DNA of 64,000 bases from Acetobacteraceae bacterium. GTDB lineage: Bacteria > Pseudomonadota > Alphaproteobacteria > Acetobacterales > Acetobacteraceae. Shown one piece after another: positions 18,337-30,090 of the stretch. Within the stretch, counting starts at the first letter, position 1. Each line of letters starts with the position of its first letter. The notes beneath the pieces are model-generated. The model made no database searches and was not told where the DNA came from. It saw nothing but the letters and a program-made list of their open reading frames with translations. The translations under genes and the position numbers were made by a program. Location of the stretch: contig CANBNK010000004.1 in assembly GCA_947371015.1 (NCBI GenBank), positions 25,179-89,178 of the forward strand. The letters are read 5' to 3'.

Positions 18337-19215
18337 ATGCCCGACCCTCGCGCCGCAGCGCTGCGCGCCGCCCTGAATGTCCATCGCCCGGCCGTGGCGA
18401 TGGCGGCGCATAGCCCGCTTTCCGCCAGGTTGGCGGAGGAAGCCGGGTTCGAGGCGATCTGGGCCAGCGGGTTCGAGCTTTCGGCGCTGCACGCGGTGCC
18501 GGATGCGAACATCCTCTCCATGGGCACGCAGCTGGAGAATGTGCGCGCCATGGCGGCGGCGGTGCGGATACCCGTGGTGGCGGATATCGACACCGGCTTC
18601 GGCAATGCGGTGAATGTGCATTACCTGGTGCCGCAATTCGTGGCCGCCGGGGCAGCCGCCATTGTCATGGAAGACAAGACCTTCCCGAAGGACAGCAGCC
18701 TGCGGCCCGGCGGGCGGCAGCATTTGGTGCCGGTGGCGGAGTTCCAGGGCAAGATCGCCGCCGCCTGCGCGGCCCGCGGCGACAGCGGCTGCCTGGTGGT
18801 GGCGCGGACCGAGGCGCTGATCGCCGGGCTGGGCGAGGACGAGGCGCTGGCGCGGGGCGCCGCCTATGCCGAGGCGGGCGCGGATGCGGTGCTGATCCAC
18901 AGCAAGCAGAAGACGCCGGAGGAGATCGTCAGCTTCTGCCGCGCCTGGTCCGGCCGGGTGCCGCTGGTGCTGGTGCCGACCAGCTATCCGCAGCTGGACG
19001 AGGCGGCGATCGGCGCCCTGGGCAAGGTCGGGCTGGTGATCTGCGGCAATCACGCCATCCGCGCCGCCGTGGCCGCCATGCGGTCCACCTTCAAGCGGAT
19101 CAGGGCGGAACGCAGCATCGCGGGCGTGGAGGGGGAGATCGCCAGCGTGCAGGAGGTGTTCGACCTGCAGGGCGACGCGGCGATGCGCGGGGTGGAGCAG
19201 CGTTTCCTGCGCTAG
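18337..19215 (+). CDS. PEP mutase/isocitrate lyase superfamily enzyme, probable phosphonopyruvate hydrolase
   Basis: DIDTGFGNAVNVHYLVPQFVAAGAAAIVMEDKTFPKDSSLRPGGRQHLVPVAEFQGKIAAACAARGDSGCLVVARTEALIAGLGEDEAL. EDKTFPKDSSL resembles, from memory, phosphonopyruvate hydrolase rather than the PEP mutase EDK-x5-NS motif. Confidence 0.85.
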   Translation: MPDPRAAALRAALNVHRPAVAMAAHSPLSARLAEEAGFEAIWASGFELSALHAVPDANILSMGTQLENVRAMAAAVRIPVVADIDTGFGNAVNVHYLVPQFVAAGAAAIVMEDKTFPKDSSLRPGGRQHLVPVAEFQGKIAAACAARGDSGCLVVARTEALIAGLGEDEALARGAAYAEAGADAVLIHSKQKTPEEIVSFCRAWSGRVPLVLVPTSYPQLDEAAIGALGKVGLVICGNHAIRAAVAAMRSTFKRIRAERSIAGVEGEIASVQEVFDLQGDAAMRGVEQRFLR

Positions 19216-19299
19216 GTGGCGCCGGGCGATGCAGACTCGCGCCGGGCGTTGTAAGCAGTGCAGCGCAAGGCTATGGTACCCGCCTCAGGGGAACAAGAC

Positions 19300-21282
19300 A
19301 TGAACGATTTGTTCGGTGGCAAGCGGCCGCCGAAGGGCGGCGCCGCCGAACCCGACTCCTACTCCGCCAAGGATATCGAAGTGCTGGAGGGGCTGGAGCC
19401 CGTCCGTCGCCGCCCTGGCATGTATATCGGCGGCACCGATGAGAACGCGCTGCACCACCTGGCCTCCGAGATCATCGACAACGCGATGGACGAGGCGGTG
19501 GCCGGGCATGCCAACTTCATCGAAGTGACGCTGGAGCCGGGCAACTGGCTGACGGTGCGCGACAATGGCCGCGGCATCCCGACCGACCCGCACCCGAAAT
19601 TCCCCAAGCAATCGGCGTTGGAGGTGATCCTCACCACGCTGCATTCCGGCGGCAAGTTCTCCGGCAAGGCCTATGAGACCTCGGGCGGGTTGCACGGCGT
19701 GGGGTCGTCAGTGGTCAATGCGCTGAGCGAACGGCTGGAGGTGGAGGTGGCGCGCGACCGCGTGCTGTACACCATGGCGTTTGCGCGAGGCGTGCCGCAG
19801 GGCAAGCTGAAGAATGCCGGGGCGGTGCATAACCGGCGCGGGACCGTCATCCGGTTCAAGCCGGACCCGGAGATCTTCGCCAAGCATGAGTTCAGCGCGG
19901 CCCGGCTGTACCGGTTCTGCCGCAGCAAGGCGTACCTGTACCGGGGCGTGGAAATACGCTGGGCCTGTGACGCGTCGCTGGCCAAGGACGAGACGCCAGC
20001 CAGCGCGGTGCTGCATTTCCCCGGCGGTCTCGGCGACTTTTTGGCCGCGGCGGTGCAGGGCAAGGCGCCAGTGGTGCCAGCGCCCTGGTGCGGCGGGGGT
20101 GACTTCCCTGAGGGCCAGGGCAGGTGCGAGTGGGCAGTGACCTGGCTGGACCATGCCGAGGGCTTCCTCAACACCTACGCCAACACCATCCCGACCCCGC
20201 AGGGCGGCACGCATGAGGCGGGGTTGCGGGCGGCGCTCGTCAAGGGCCTGCGGGCCTATGGCGAGATGAAGAAGGAAAAGCGCGCGGCGACGATCACGGC
20301 CGAGGACCTGCTGACTGGCATGGCCGGCATGTTGTCTGTGTTCATTCGCGAACCGCAATTCCAGGGCCAGACCAAGGACCGGCTGACCAGCCCCGAGGCC
20401 ACGCGCTACGTGGAGCAGGCGCTGCGCGACCACTTCGACCATTGGCTGACCGGCGACCCCGCGACTGCGGACAATCTGCTGGCCTGGGCGATCGAGCGGG
20501 CCGAAGACCGGATCAGGCGGCGGGAACAGAAGGACACGCCGCGCAAATCCGCCACGCGCAAGCTGCGGTTGCCGGGCAAGTTGGCCGATTGCGCGCGGGA
20601 AAGCGCCGAGGGGACCGAGCTTTTTCTTGTTGAGGGTGACTCGGCCGGTGGTTCCGCCAAGCAGGCGCGCGACCGGGAGACCCAGGCGGTGCTGCCGCTG
20701 CGGGGGAAAATCCTCAATGTTGCCAGTGCCAGCACGGAAAAGCTGCGCGGCAACCAGGAGCTGAAGGACCTGATCGAGGCGCTGGGCTGCGGCGTCGGCG
20801 AGAAATTCGACCTGGCCCGCCTGCGCTATGGCCGTGTCGTCATCATGACGGACGCCGATGTGGACGGCGCCCACATTGCGGCCTTGCTGATGACGTTCTT
20901 CTACAAGGAACTGCCGGTGCTGGTGCGGGAGGGCCGCGTCTTCCTGGCGCAGCCGCCGCTGTACCGGCTGCAGCATGGCGGCAAGAGCATCTATGCCAAG
21001 GACGATGCCGACCGCGAGCGGCTGATGAAGAAGGAGTTCAAGGCCAACGCCAAGGTGGAGGTCAGCCGCTTCAAGGGCCTGGGCGAGATGCCGCCGGCCG
21101 CCCTGAAGGAGACCACGATGGACCCGAAGAAGCGCACCCTGCTGAAGGTGGTGCTGCCGGCCGAGGACCGCGCCGCCACCGCCGAGCTGATGGAGGCGCT
21201 GATGGGCCGCAAGCCGGAGCTGCGCTTCAAGTTCATCCAGGACAATGCCGCCCGGATGGATGCCGAGGCGGTGGACGCCTAG
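19300..21282 (+). CDS. parE: DNA topoisomerase IV subunit B
   Basis: GHKL motifs EIIDNAMDEAVAGHA, DNGRGIPTDPHP, GGLHGVGSSVVNALSE; Toprim ELFLVEGDSAGGSAKQARDRETQAVLPLRGKILNV; DADVDGAHIAALL. Confidence 0.96.
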   Translation: MNDLFGGKRPPKGGAAEPDSYSAKDIEVLEGLEPVRRRPGMYIGGTDENALHHLASEIIDNAMDEAVAGHANFIEVTLEPGNWLTVRDNGRGIPTDPHPKFPKQSALEVILTTLHSGGKFSGKAYETSGGLHGVGSSVVNALSERLEVEVARDRVLYTMAFARGVPQGKLKNAGAVHNRRGTVIRFKPDPEIFAKHEFSAARLYRFCRSKAYLYRGVEIRWACDASLAKDETPASAVLHFPGGLGDFLAAAVQGKAPVVPAPWCGGGDFPEGQGRCEWAVTWLDHAEGFLNTYANTIPTPQGGTHEAGLRAALVKGLRAYGEMKKEKRAATITAEDLLTGMAGMLSVFIREPQFQGQTKDRLTSPEATRYVEQALRDHFDHWLTGDPATADNLLAWAIERAEDRIRRREQKDTPRKSATRKLRLPGKLADCARESAEGTELFLVEGDSAGGSAKQARDRETQAVLPLRGKILNVASASTEKLRGNQELKDLIEALGCGVGEKFDLARLRYGRVVIMTDADVDGAHIAALLMTFFYKELPVLVREGRVFLAQPPLYRLQHGGKSIYAKDDADRERLMKKEFKANAKVEVSRFKGLGEMPPAALKETTMDPKKRTLLKVVLPAEDRAATAELMEALMGRKPELRFKFIQDNAARMDAEAVDA

Positions 21283-21382
21283 CGTCTGATCGGCTTAGGC
21301 GGAATCGCCGTAAGCCGTGAATCAGTCTCTACAACAACATGCCTGGAGCGTGAGCGCTTCAATCAGAAGCGATCACGGTCTA
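21281..21382 (+). repeat. Double-hairpin intergenic repeat, full copy (overlaps the parE stop codon)
   Basis: AGCGTCTGATCGGCTTAGGCGGAATCGCCGTAAGCCGTGAATCAGTCTCTACAACAACATGCCTGGAGCGTGAGCGCTTCAATCAGAAGCGATCACGGTCTA. Confidence 0.94.
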
Positions 21383-21389
21383 GCGCCGC

Positions 21390-21905
21390 TCAGCCATCCA
21401 CATTGGTGGTGTTGCGCGGCACGCCCACGGCCTTCCAGGCGTTGCGGATCACCTCGGAGACGCGGATCGGGCTGGGAACGCCGCGGAGGATGTGGACTTC
21501 CTCGGGCTGGCCGCGGCCCTCGGTGGCCTTGATGGTGACGTCGCCGATGCCGAGCAGGCGCTGCCACAGGCTGCGGGTGACCACCACGTCGCGGATGCGG
21601 AACACTTCCACGTCGTCGCGCACCTTGTTCCAGAAGCCGGTTTCCACCAACACACGTTCATTGCTGACGGTGATGTGCTGCCGGCCGAGGAAGCTGAGCC
21701 ACCACAACAACAGCAGGAAGGCGCCGGCACCGACGCCGGCGGCCACTTCCAGCATGGGGTCGAGGCTGAGGAATTGCATTTCCAGCAGGGGCAGGCCGGC
21801 CATCAGCGCCAGGCACAGCAGCGGCGCCACCAGGCCGTAGAAGAAGCCGGCGGAGCGCCGGGTCTCGCGGGTTTCCAGCAAGCGCTGCTCTGGGGGGGTG
21901 GACAT
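21390..21905 (-). CDS. PH (bPH2-like) domain membrane protein
   Basis: 171 aa; two TM segments then FLGRQHITVSNERVLVETGFWNKVRDDVEVFRIRDVVVTRSLWQRLLGIGDVTIKATEG. Confidence 0.82.
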   Translation of the reverse strand: MSTPPEQRLLETRETRRSAGFFYGLVAPLLCLALMAGLPLLEMQFLSLDPMLEVAAGVGAGAFLLLLWWLSFLGRQHITVSNERVLVETGFWNKVRDDVEVFRIRDVVVTRSLWQRLLGIGDVTIKATEGRGQPEEVHILRGVPSPIRVSEVIRNAWKAVGVPRNTTNVDG

Positions 21906-21955
21906 GGTCGCAGCCTCGCTTCGGTTGCAGCGGTGGCCTGGCGCCAGCCCGCCCG

Positions 21956-22297
21956 ATGATCTTCGACCCAGGGTTTAGGCCGCGAACCCCAGGCGCCGCA
22001 ACCATTGCGGCGGCGGTGTTGCTGGCCATGGTCGCCACCGCCGCCTGGCCGGCGGAACCCCAGCGCGCCGGGGCCAGCGCGGCGGCGCAGCAGGCGGCGC
22101 GGCAGTTCCTGTGCCCGCATGGCGGCAGCCCAAGCTGGGGCGGGCGCTGCCGGCCGGGCAGCGGCGGCGAGGCGCAGCTGCGGGGCTGGGATCGCGGGCT
22201 GCCGCCGGCCGCGCATGTCCAGGCCGGCTGCCCGCCCGGCACCCAGGCCGAACCGGCGTTGGGCGCCGCGGCCCAGCGCTGCCGGCCATTGCCGTAG
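21956..22297 (+). CDS. Small putative secreted hypothetical protein
   Basis: 113 aa with N-terminal hydrophobic segment (TIAAAVLLAMVATAAWPAEP) and four Cys; no family recognised. Confidence 0.45.
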   Translation: MIFDPGFRPRTPGAATIAAAVLLAMVATAAWPAEPQRAGASAAAQQAARQFLCPHGGSPSWGGRCRPGSGGEAQLRGWDRGLPPAAHVQAGCPPGTQAEPALGAAAQRCRPLP

Positions 22298-22403
22298 CGC
22301 TGGGTCGGCATCGGCGGCGTCGCCCTGGCGGCGGCCCGGCCGCCCAGGCAACCCAGTGGATCACCCGATACCGTCCCCGGCGCCGCGCGACCCAGCCAGC
22401 CGG

Positions 22404-23501
22404 TCACCCATCCTGCCGGGCCAAGGCCGGCAGGCCCGCCGGCCCCCGGGCGGCGATCAGCCGCCGGCCCAGCGCAATGCCCGGCAGTTCCACCCAGCGG
22501 TGGATCGCCATGGCCGCCAGCAGCATCAACCCCAGGCTCAGCGCCAGCCGCAGCGCTGCCCGCGGCAGGTCGCCGTCCACCGGCGGCAGCACCAGCAGCA
22601 CCGCCTGGATCGCCGGCAGATGCGCCAAGTACAGGCAGTAGGACAGGGTACCGAGCCCCTGCAACGGCGCCAGCCGCATCACCCGCCGCAGCGGCTGCGC
22701 CAAGGGGTCCGCTACCGCCAGGCTGGCGTAGAGCGCGGCAATCCAGGGCAGCAGCACCGGCAGTTGCTGCGGCACGGCAAAGGCGAAGCCCTGCGCCAGC
22801 GTCGCCGCCGCCGCCAGCCGCACAACCTGCGGCGTGGCGCGGCGCAGTTCCAGCCAGGCGAAGGCCGAGAGGATGCCCACCAGAAAATGCCCCAGCCGCA
22901 TCGGCAGGAAGCTGGTGGTGCCGCAGAAGCTGAGGTTGCGCCAGGCCAGCCAGCCGCCCAGTATGGCCAGCCCCGCCACCACCAGCACCCGCCCCGGCCG
23001 CACCTGCCGGCCGCCGATGAAGCCGATCAGCGCCGGCGCCACCAGATAGAACTGCCATTCCAGCGAAATGCTCCAGGCCGGGCCGAGGATGGAGCGGGCG
23101 CCACATTCCAGCAGGGCATCCGGCACCAGCCCCTGCACCATGCCCAGCACCAGCAGCGTCCGCAGCAAGGTCTCGCCGGGCGCGCTGAAGTCTGCATGGT
23201 TCAGCCCCGCGCCCAGCGCCGCCAGCAGCAGCATCAGCGCCAGGCAGGCCGCCAGCACCGGGAACAGCCGGAAGAAACGACGCAGCAGGAAGGCACTGTA
23301 GGTGGTGCCGCGGCCTTGCAGCGCCATGGTGATGACGAAGCCGGACAGCAGGATGAAGCCATCCACCGCCAGGCCGCCATAGCTGACCAGGTGCAGCAGT
23401 GGGTTGCTCTGACCCTCCGGCAGCAGGTGCGACGCCACCACCCAGGCCGCCAACAGGCCGCGCAACGCGTGCAGTTCCGGCACGAATTCCGGCTTGGTCA
23501 T
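22404..23501 (-). CDS. Acyltransferase 3 family membrane protein (OafA/YrhL-like)
   Basis: [90 protein letters not shown]. Confidence 0.9.
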   Translation of the reverse strand: MTKPEFVPELHALRGLLAAWVVASHLLPEGQSNPLLHLVSYGGLAVDGFILLSGFVITMALQGRGTTYSAFLLRRFFRLFPVLAACLALMLLLAALGAGLNHADFSAPGETLLRTLLVLGMVQGLVPDALLECGARSILGPAWSISLEWQFYLVAPALIGFIGGRQVRPGRVLVVAGLAILGGWLAWRNLSFCGTTSFLPMRLGHFLVGILSAFAWLELRRATPQVVRLAAAATLAQGFAFAVPQQLPVLLPWIAALYASLAVADPLAQPLRRVMRLAPLQGLGTLSYCLYLAHLPAIQAVLLVLPPVDGDLPRAALRLALSLGLMLLAAMAIHRWVELPGIALGRRLIAARGPAGLPALARQDG

Positions 23502-23662
23502 GCTTGGTCCCGCAACATCAGGGGCGCAACCTATCAGCGCCGCCCGACGCTGCCGCTTCACAGCCGGCGGCTTGGCATCACGTCCCGGCCAGCGGGACAT
23601 CCAGCGCTCAGGCCTCGACGCGCCGGGAGGCAGCCCCCACATTGGCAGCGGAGTGCCGCCGC

Positions 23663-25912
<2,250 letters not shown>

Positions 25913-25962
25913 AATGCCGCGCGCACAAGCGGCAGCGGTGGAACAGCCCCGCCGGATCGTCG

Positions 25963-25989
25963 TTCTCCTGCCTGGTAACCGCAGGAGAA
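25963..25989 (+). promoter_or_regulatory. Perfect 9-bp hairpin covering the Shine-Dalgarno of the Mn-catalase gene
   Basis: TTCTCCTGC-ctggtaacc-GCAGGAGAA; the right arm holds AGGAGA, five nt upstream of ATG 25994. Confidence 0.6.
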
Positions 25990-25993
25990 GCCT

Positions 25994-26773
25994 ATGTTTT
26001 TTCATCGCAAGGAACTGATGTTCCCGGTCAAGGTCGGCACCCCCAACGCGCGCTTCGGCCAGTTTCTGCTGGAGCAATTCGGCGGCGCCACCGGCGAACT
26101 CACCGCCTCGCTGCAATACTGGGTGCAGTCCTTCCACGTGCAGGATGCCGGTATCCGCGACATGCTGCAGGACATTGCCATCGAGGAGTTCAGCCACCTG
26201 GAAATGGTCGGCCGGATGATCGAGCTGCATTGCCAGGGGCCGAAGCGCCAGGCCGCCGAGCAATCGACGCTCTTTGCCATCCGCGGTATCGGCCCGCACT
26301 TCCTGGACAGCCAGGGCCAGGCCTGGACCGCGGCCTACATCAATGAAGGCGGCAACGTCGTGCGCGACCTGCGCGCCAACATCGCCTCCGAGGCTGGCGC
26401 CCGGCAAACCTACGAGGCGCTGATCAATGCCTGCGACGACGCCGGCACCAAGGAAGCGCTGACCTTCCTGCTGACGCGCGAGATCAGCCACACGCAGATG
26501 TTCATGCAGGCGCTGCACAGCATGGGCAAGCTGGACGAGCCGATGTTCGGCACGGTGCAGCCGGACGAGACGGTGGATCTGTACTTCAACCTGTCGCGCA
26601 ACGGCGCGCTGGACCGGCGCGGCGCCTGGAACCAGGAGCCAACCTTCCGCTACGTGGATGACCCCTCCCCGCAGGGCCAGGTGCCGGCCGAGGTGGTCAA
26701 CCCCGATGACGAGAAGATGGCCACCCCGGGGGGCCAGGGGGCCAAGGCCAAGGCCGCCAGCACCACGCGCTGA
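25994..26773 (+). CDS. Manganese (non-heme) catalase family protein
   Basis: MFFHRKELMFPVKVGTPNARFGQFLLEQFGGATGELTASLQYWVQSF; IAIEEFSHLEMVGRMIELH; ASEAGARQTYEAL; REISHTQMFMQAL. Confidence 0.93.
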   Translation: MFFHRKELMFPVKVGTPNARFGQFLLEQFGGATGELTASLQYWVQSFHVQDAGIRDMLQDIAIEEFSHLEMVGRMIELHCQGPKRQAAEQSTLFAIRGIGPHFLDSQGQAWTAAYINEGGNVVRDLRANIASEAGARQTYEALINACDDAGTKEALTFLLTREISHTQMFMQALHSMGKLDEPMFGTVQPDETVDLYFNLSRNGALDRRGAWNQEPTFRYVDDPSPQGQVPAEVVNPDDEKMATPGGQGAKAKAASTTR

Positions 26774-26837
26774 CGCAACCGCAGCGGCCACCGCGCGTTG
26801 CCGGCCTCTATGGGATTGCGCGGGGGCTGTGGCGGCA

Positions 26838-27338
26838 ATGGGTGACTATACCGGCAGGATCGATATCCACCGTCCGGCCGAGGAGGCTTTCGCCTTCCTG
26901 GCCGATATCGGCAACATGCCGCGCTACCTGCCCTCGGTGCGCCAGGCGCGGGCCGAAGGCGGCGACCGGATCGTGCTGGATGGCGAGGCCGAGGGCCGTG
27001 CCTGGCAGGCCGAGGGCTGGATGGACGTGGACCCCGAGCGCCGGCAGATGCGCTGGGGCAGCGATGCGCTGGTCTATTACAAGGGCGAGTTGCAGGTGAC
27101 CGGCCAGGGCGACCGTTGCCAGGTGGAGCTGCGCCTGCACCTGGTGCCGCTGCCGCATATCGCCGCCCGCATGGTGGAGAAATCCGGCAGCGTCGAGGCC
27201 GGGTTGAAGCACGCGCTGGAACGCACGCTGGAGAGCATCCGCCAGGCGGTGGAGGGCAGCGGCCCCATGCGCGGCAAGCAGCAGCCCGGCGCCAAGCTGT
27301 TCGGCCGCGGCGCCATGATGAAGCCGGAGAGCCGCTGA
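26838..27338 (+). CDS. SRPBCC/polyketide cyclase family protein
   Basis: MGDYTGRIDIHRPAEEAFAFLADIGNMPRYLPSVRQAR; C-terminal HIAARMVEKSGSVEAGLKHALERTLESIRQAVE. Confidence 0.82.
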   Translation: MGDYTGRIDIHRPAEEAFAFLADIGNMPRYLPSVRQARAEGGDRIVLDGEAEGRAWQAEGWMDVDPERRQMRWGSDALVYYKGELQVTGQGDRCQVELRLHLVPLPHIAARMVEKSGSVEAGLKHALERTLESIRQAVEGSGPMRGKQQPGAKLFGRGAMMKPESR

Positions 27339-27428
27339 CCTCCCGCGCCGAACTGCCCAGGCCGCGATCAATGCTTCAGCGGGCGGTGATCCGGGTCTAG
27401 CCTGCCCTCAACGAAGCAGGAGGGGGCG

Positions 27429-28397
27429 GTGGTGGCACATCTCGGAAGGCGGGCGCTGATCGGCGGCCTGGCGCTGCCAGCCCTGGCCCGGGCGCAGGGC
27501 GAATGGCCCACGCGGCCGTTGCGCATCATCGCGCCCTATACCCCCGGCGGCGGCATCGACACCACGGCGCGGCTGCTGGCCCTGGTGATGGGCCGCGAGC
27601 TGGGCCAGCCGGTGGTGGTGGAGAACCGGCCGGGTTCCGCCGGCATGATCGGCGCCGCCGAGGCATCCCGCGGCCAGCCGGACGGCTACACGCTGCTGGT
27701 GGATGCGATCCCGCATGTTGCCAATCCGCAGGTGCTGACGGGCATTCCCTTCGACTACCTGACCGCCTTCGCGCCGGTCTCGCTCAGCGTCATCGTGCCG
27801 CATGTGATGGTGGTGCCGCTGTCCTCGCCGGCTCGTACGGTCGCGGAGTTCATCGCGCTGGCCAAGGCGCGGCCGGGCCAGCTGGCCTACGGCACCCCGG
27901 GCGCGCTGACCGCCAGCCACTTCGCCAGCGCGCTGCTGGCCAATCGGGCGGGGATTGAGCTGGTCCACGTGCCGTATCGGGGCGGCACCGCTGCACTGCC
28001 GGACCTGATGAGCGGCAACATCGCCATGATGATGGGCACCGTCTCCTCCTCCGTCCCGCTGGTGACGGAAGGCCGCATCCGCTGCATCGGCGTCACCACC
28101 AAGACGCGGCTGGCCAACCTGCCGGAGGTGCCGACCATCGCCGAGCAGGGCCTGCCGGGCTACGAGATGAACGAATGGAACGGCCTGTTCACCGTGGCCG
28201 GCACGCCGCCGGCGGTGCTGGCGCGGCTCAGCGCCGCGGCCCAGGCGACCATGCGCGACCCCGTGGTGCAGGCACGCATGGCCACGCTGGGGCTGATCCC
28301 CGTCGGCAGCACGGCGGAGGATTTCGCCAGCTTCATCGCCGGTCAGCGGGAGATTGTCCGCACGCTGATCGCGGACAACCGGATGAGTGCGGGCTGA
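27429..28397 (+). CDS. Bug/TctC-family substrate-binding protein
   Basis: LRIIAPYTPGGGIDTTARLLALVMGRELGQPVVVENRPGSAGMIGAAEASRGQPDGYTLLV. Confidence 0.93.
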   Translation: MVAHLGRRALIGGLALPALARAQGEWPTRPLRIIAPYTPGGGIDTTARLLALVMGRELGQPVVVENRPGSAGMIGAAEASRGQPDGYTLLVDAIPHVANPQVLTGIPFDYLTAFAPVSLSVIVPHVMVVPLSSPARTVAEFIALAKARPGQLAYGTPGALTASHFASALLANRAGIELVHVPYRGGTAALPDLMSGNIAMMMGTVSSSVPLVTEGRIRCIGVTTKTRLANLPEVPTIAEQGLPGYEMNEWNGLFTVAGTPPAVLARLSAAAQATMRDPVVQARMATLGLIPVGSTAEDFASFIAGQREIVRTLIADNRMSAG

Positions 28398-28401
28398 GGT
28401 C

Positions 28402-28440
28402 GGATCGCCGCAGGGCCGCAAGGCCCGCAGGCGTGAAGCC
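28402..28440 (+). repeat. Second short palindromic repeat, copy 2
   Basis: GGATCGCCGCAGGGCCGCAAGGCCCGCAGGCGTGAAGCC; CGCC/GGCG and GGGCC/GGCCC arms around GCAA. Confidence 0.6.
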
Positions 28441-28448
28441 GCCCGCCG

Positions 28449-29990
28449 TCACGCCTTCCGCATGTTCCAGAACACGGTGAAGGGCGCTTCCAGCGCGCCC
28501 TGCACATTGCTGCGCCGGGCGATGGGCCAGACATAGCTGCCCATGTTGCCGAAGGGCGGGTTGGCGTAGTAGCGGCGCTGGATATCCGCCGCCTTGGCCT
28601 GCTGTGCCGGCAGGTCCGGCGCCTGGAACCAGGCCTCGACCAGCGCCACCATCTCGGGGTCCGGTGCCTGACCCAGCAGCGGCACATGCGCGGCGGGCGA
28701 AGCGGTACCCACGCCCTGCCAGGTCAGCGGGAAGCAGGACCAGTTGGTGCTCTCGCTGCGGTCGCGGCTGCGCCAGCGGCTGAACATGGTGCCGAGGTCC
28801 ATCGCCTGGAAATCCACGTTCAGGCCAAGCCCGGTCATCATCTGCTGCGCCACCAGGCCCATGGCATTCAGGTGCGGCGCGTCGCTTGGTACCATCAGCA
28901 CCACGCGCTCACCCTTGTAGCCGCTCTCGGCCACCAGGCGGCGCAAGGCGGCGGGGTCGCGGGCGGGCAGCGTCTCCTGCCCCGCCTTGGTGTCCATCAG
29001 TGACCCCGGCGTGTAGATGCCGGTGCCGGTGTGGAACAGCGAGGTATCGTCGCCGACCGCGGCCTGCATGAACTCGCGCTGGTCGATGGCGGCGATGACG
29101 GCGCGGCGCAGCGCCACGTTGTCGAACGGCGCGACCGCGTTGTTGAAGTGCAGATAGGCCGACCAGCCATAGATATCGGTCTTCTGCATCTGCACGTCGC
29201 GCTGCCGGCGCAGCCGCGGCATCAGGTCGAACAGCGGGCGTTCGACGTAATCCACCTCGCCGCGTTGCAGCGCCGCGGCGGCGCCGGCCGCGTCCGGCAT
29301 CGTGGTCCACTCGACACGGTCGAAATGCACCACCTTGCCGCCGGCCAGGTAGTTCGGCGGTTCGTTGCGCGGGATGTAGTCGGGGTTGCGGCGGAACGCG
29401 GCGGAGGCGCCGCTGACCCATTCATCCTTCTGCCACAGGAAGGGGCCGGAGCCGATGATCTCCTTCACCTCGGTGAAGGCGGTGATCTTGCTGACCCGCT
29501 CCGGCATCACCCAGGGTTCGGTCAGGCCGCGCAGCATCTGCGGGAAGGGCCGCTTCAGCCGGATCTCGAAGCGCTTGTCGTCCAGCGCCTTCATCTCCTC
29601 CACCAGCGGCGTCATCCGCTGGCCGATCGGCCGGCGCTGCGCCCAGCGGGCGATGGAGGCGACGCAGTCGATGGCGAGCACCGGCTCCCCGGTGCTGAAC
29701 TTCAGCCCATCGCGCAGCGTGAAGTTCCAGCGCAGGCCATCGGCGGAGACTTCCTCGCCGGCGACCATCTGGCGCTGCGCGGTCAGCGTCGGGTCCAGCC
29801 CGTACAGGCAATCATAGACCATCAACGAGGCGGTCAGCGCCACGGCGCTGGAGGACCAGATGAAGTCCAGCGAGAACAAATCCGTGCTGGGCACGTAGCG
29901 CAGCACGCGGGGGTTGCCCTGCGCCAGGGCGGGGCGCGCCAGCATTCCGGCGGCAAGCGCGGGCAAGGCACGGCGAGGCAGAGTCAACAT
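28449..29990 (-). CDS. ABC transporter substrate-binding protein, peptide/SBP_bac_5 type
   Basis: 513 aa; MLTLPRRALPALAAGMLARPALAQ; RWNFTLRDGLKFSTGEPVLAIDCVASIARW; FNNAVAPFDNVALRRAVIAAIDQREFM. Confidence 0.93.
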   Translation of the reverse strand: MLTLPRRALPALAAGMLARPALAQGNPRVLRYVPSTDLFSLDFIWSSSAVALTASLMVYDCLYGLDPTLTAQRQMVAGEEVSADGLRWNFTLRDGLKFSTGEPVLAIDCVASIARWAQRRPIGQRMTPLVEEMKALDDKRFEIRLKRPFPQMLRGLTEPWVMPERVSKITAFTEVKEIIGSGPFLWQKDEWVSGASAAFRRNPDYIPRNEPPNYLAGGKVVHFDRVEWTTMPDAAGAAAALQRGEVDYVERPLFDLMPRLRRQRDVQMQKTDIYGWSAYLHFNNAVAPFDNVALRRAVIAAIDQREFMQAAVGDDTSLFHTGTGIYTPGSLMDTKAGQETLPARDPAALRRLVAESGYKGERVVLMVPSDAPHLNAMGLVAQQMMTGLGLNVDFQAMDLGTMFSRWRSRDRSESTNWSCFPLTWQGVGTASPAAHVPLLGQAPDPEMVALVEAWFQAPDLPAQQAKAADIQRRYYANPPFGNMGSYVWPIARRSNVQGALEAPFTVFWNMRKA

Positions 29991-30090
29991 GGGGCGGCTC
30001 CCGGCAGGGTTGCCGCAAGGCTAGGCGGCGACGCGGCGGCGCCACAAGGGCAATGCGTGCCCCGTGATGCCGCCGCGCCGTACGTGCTGC

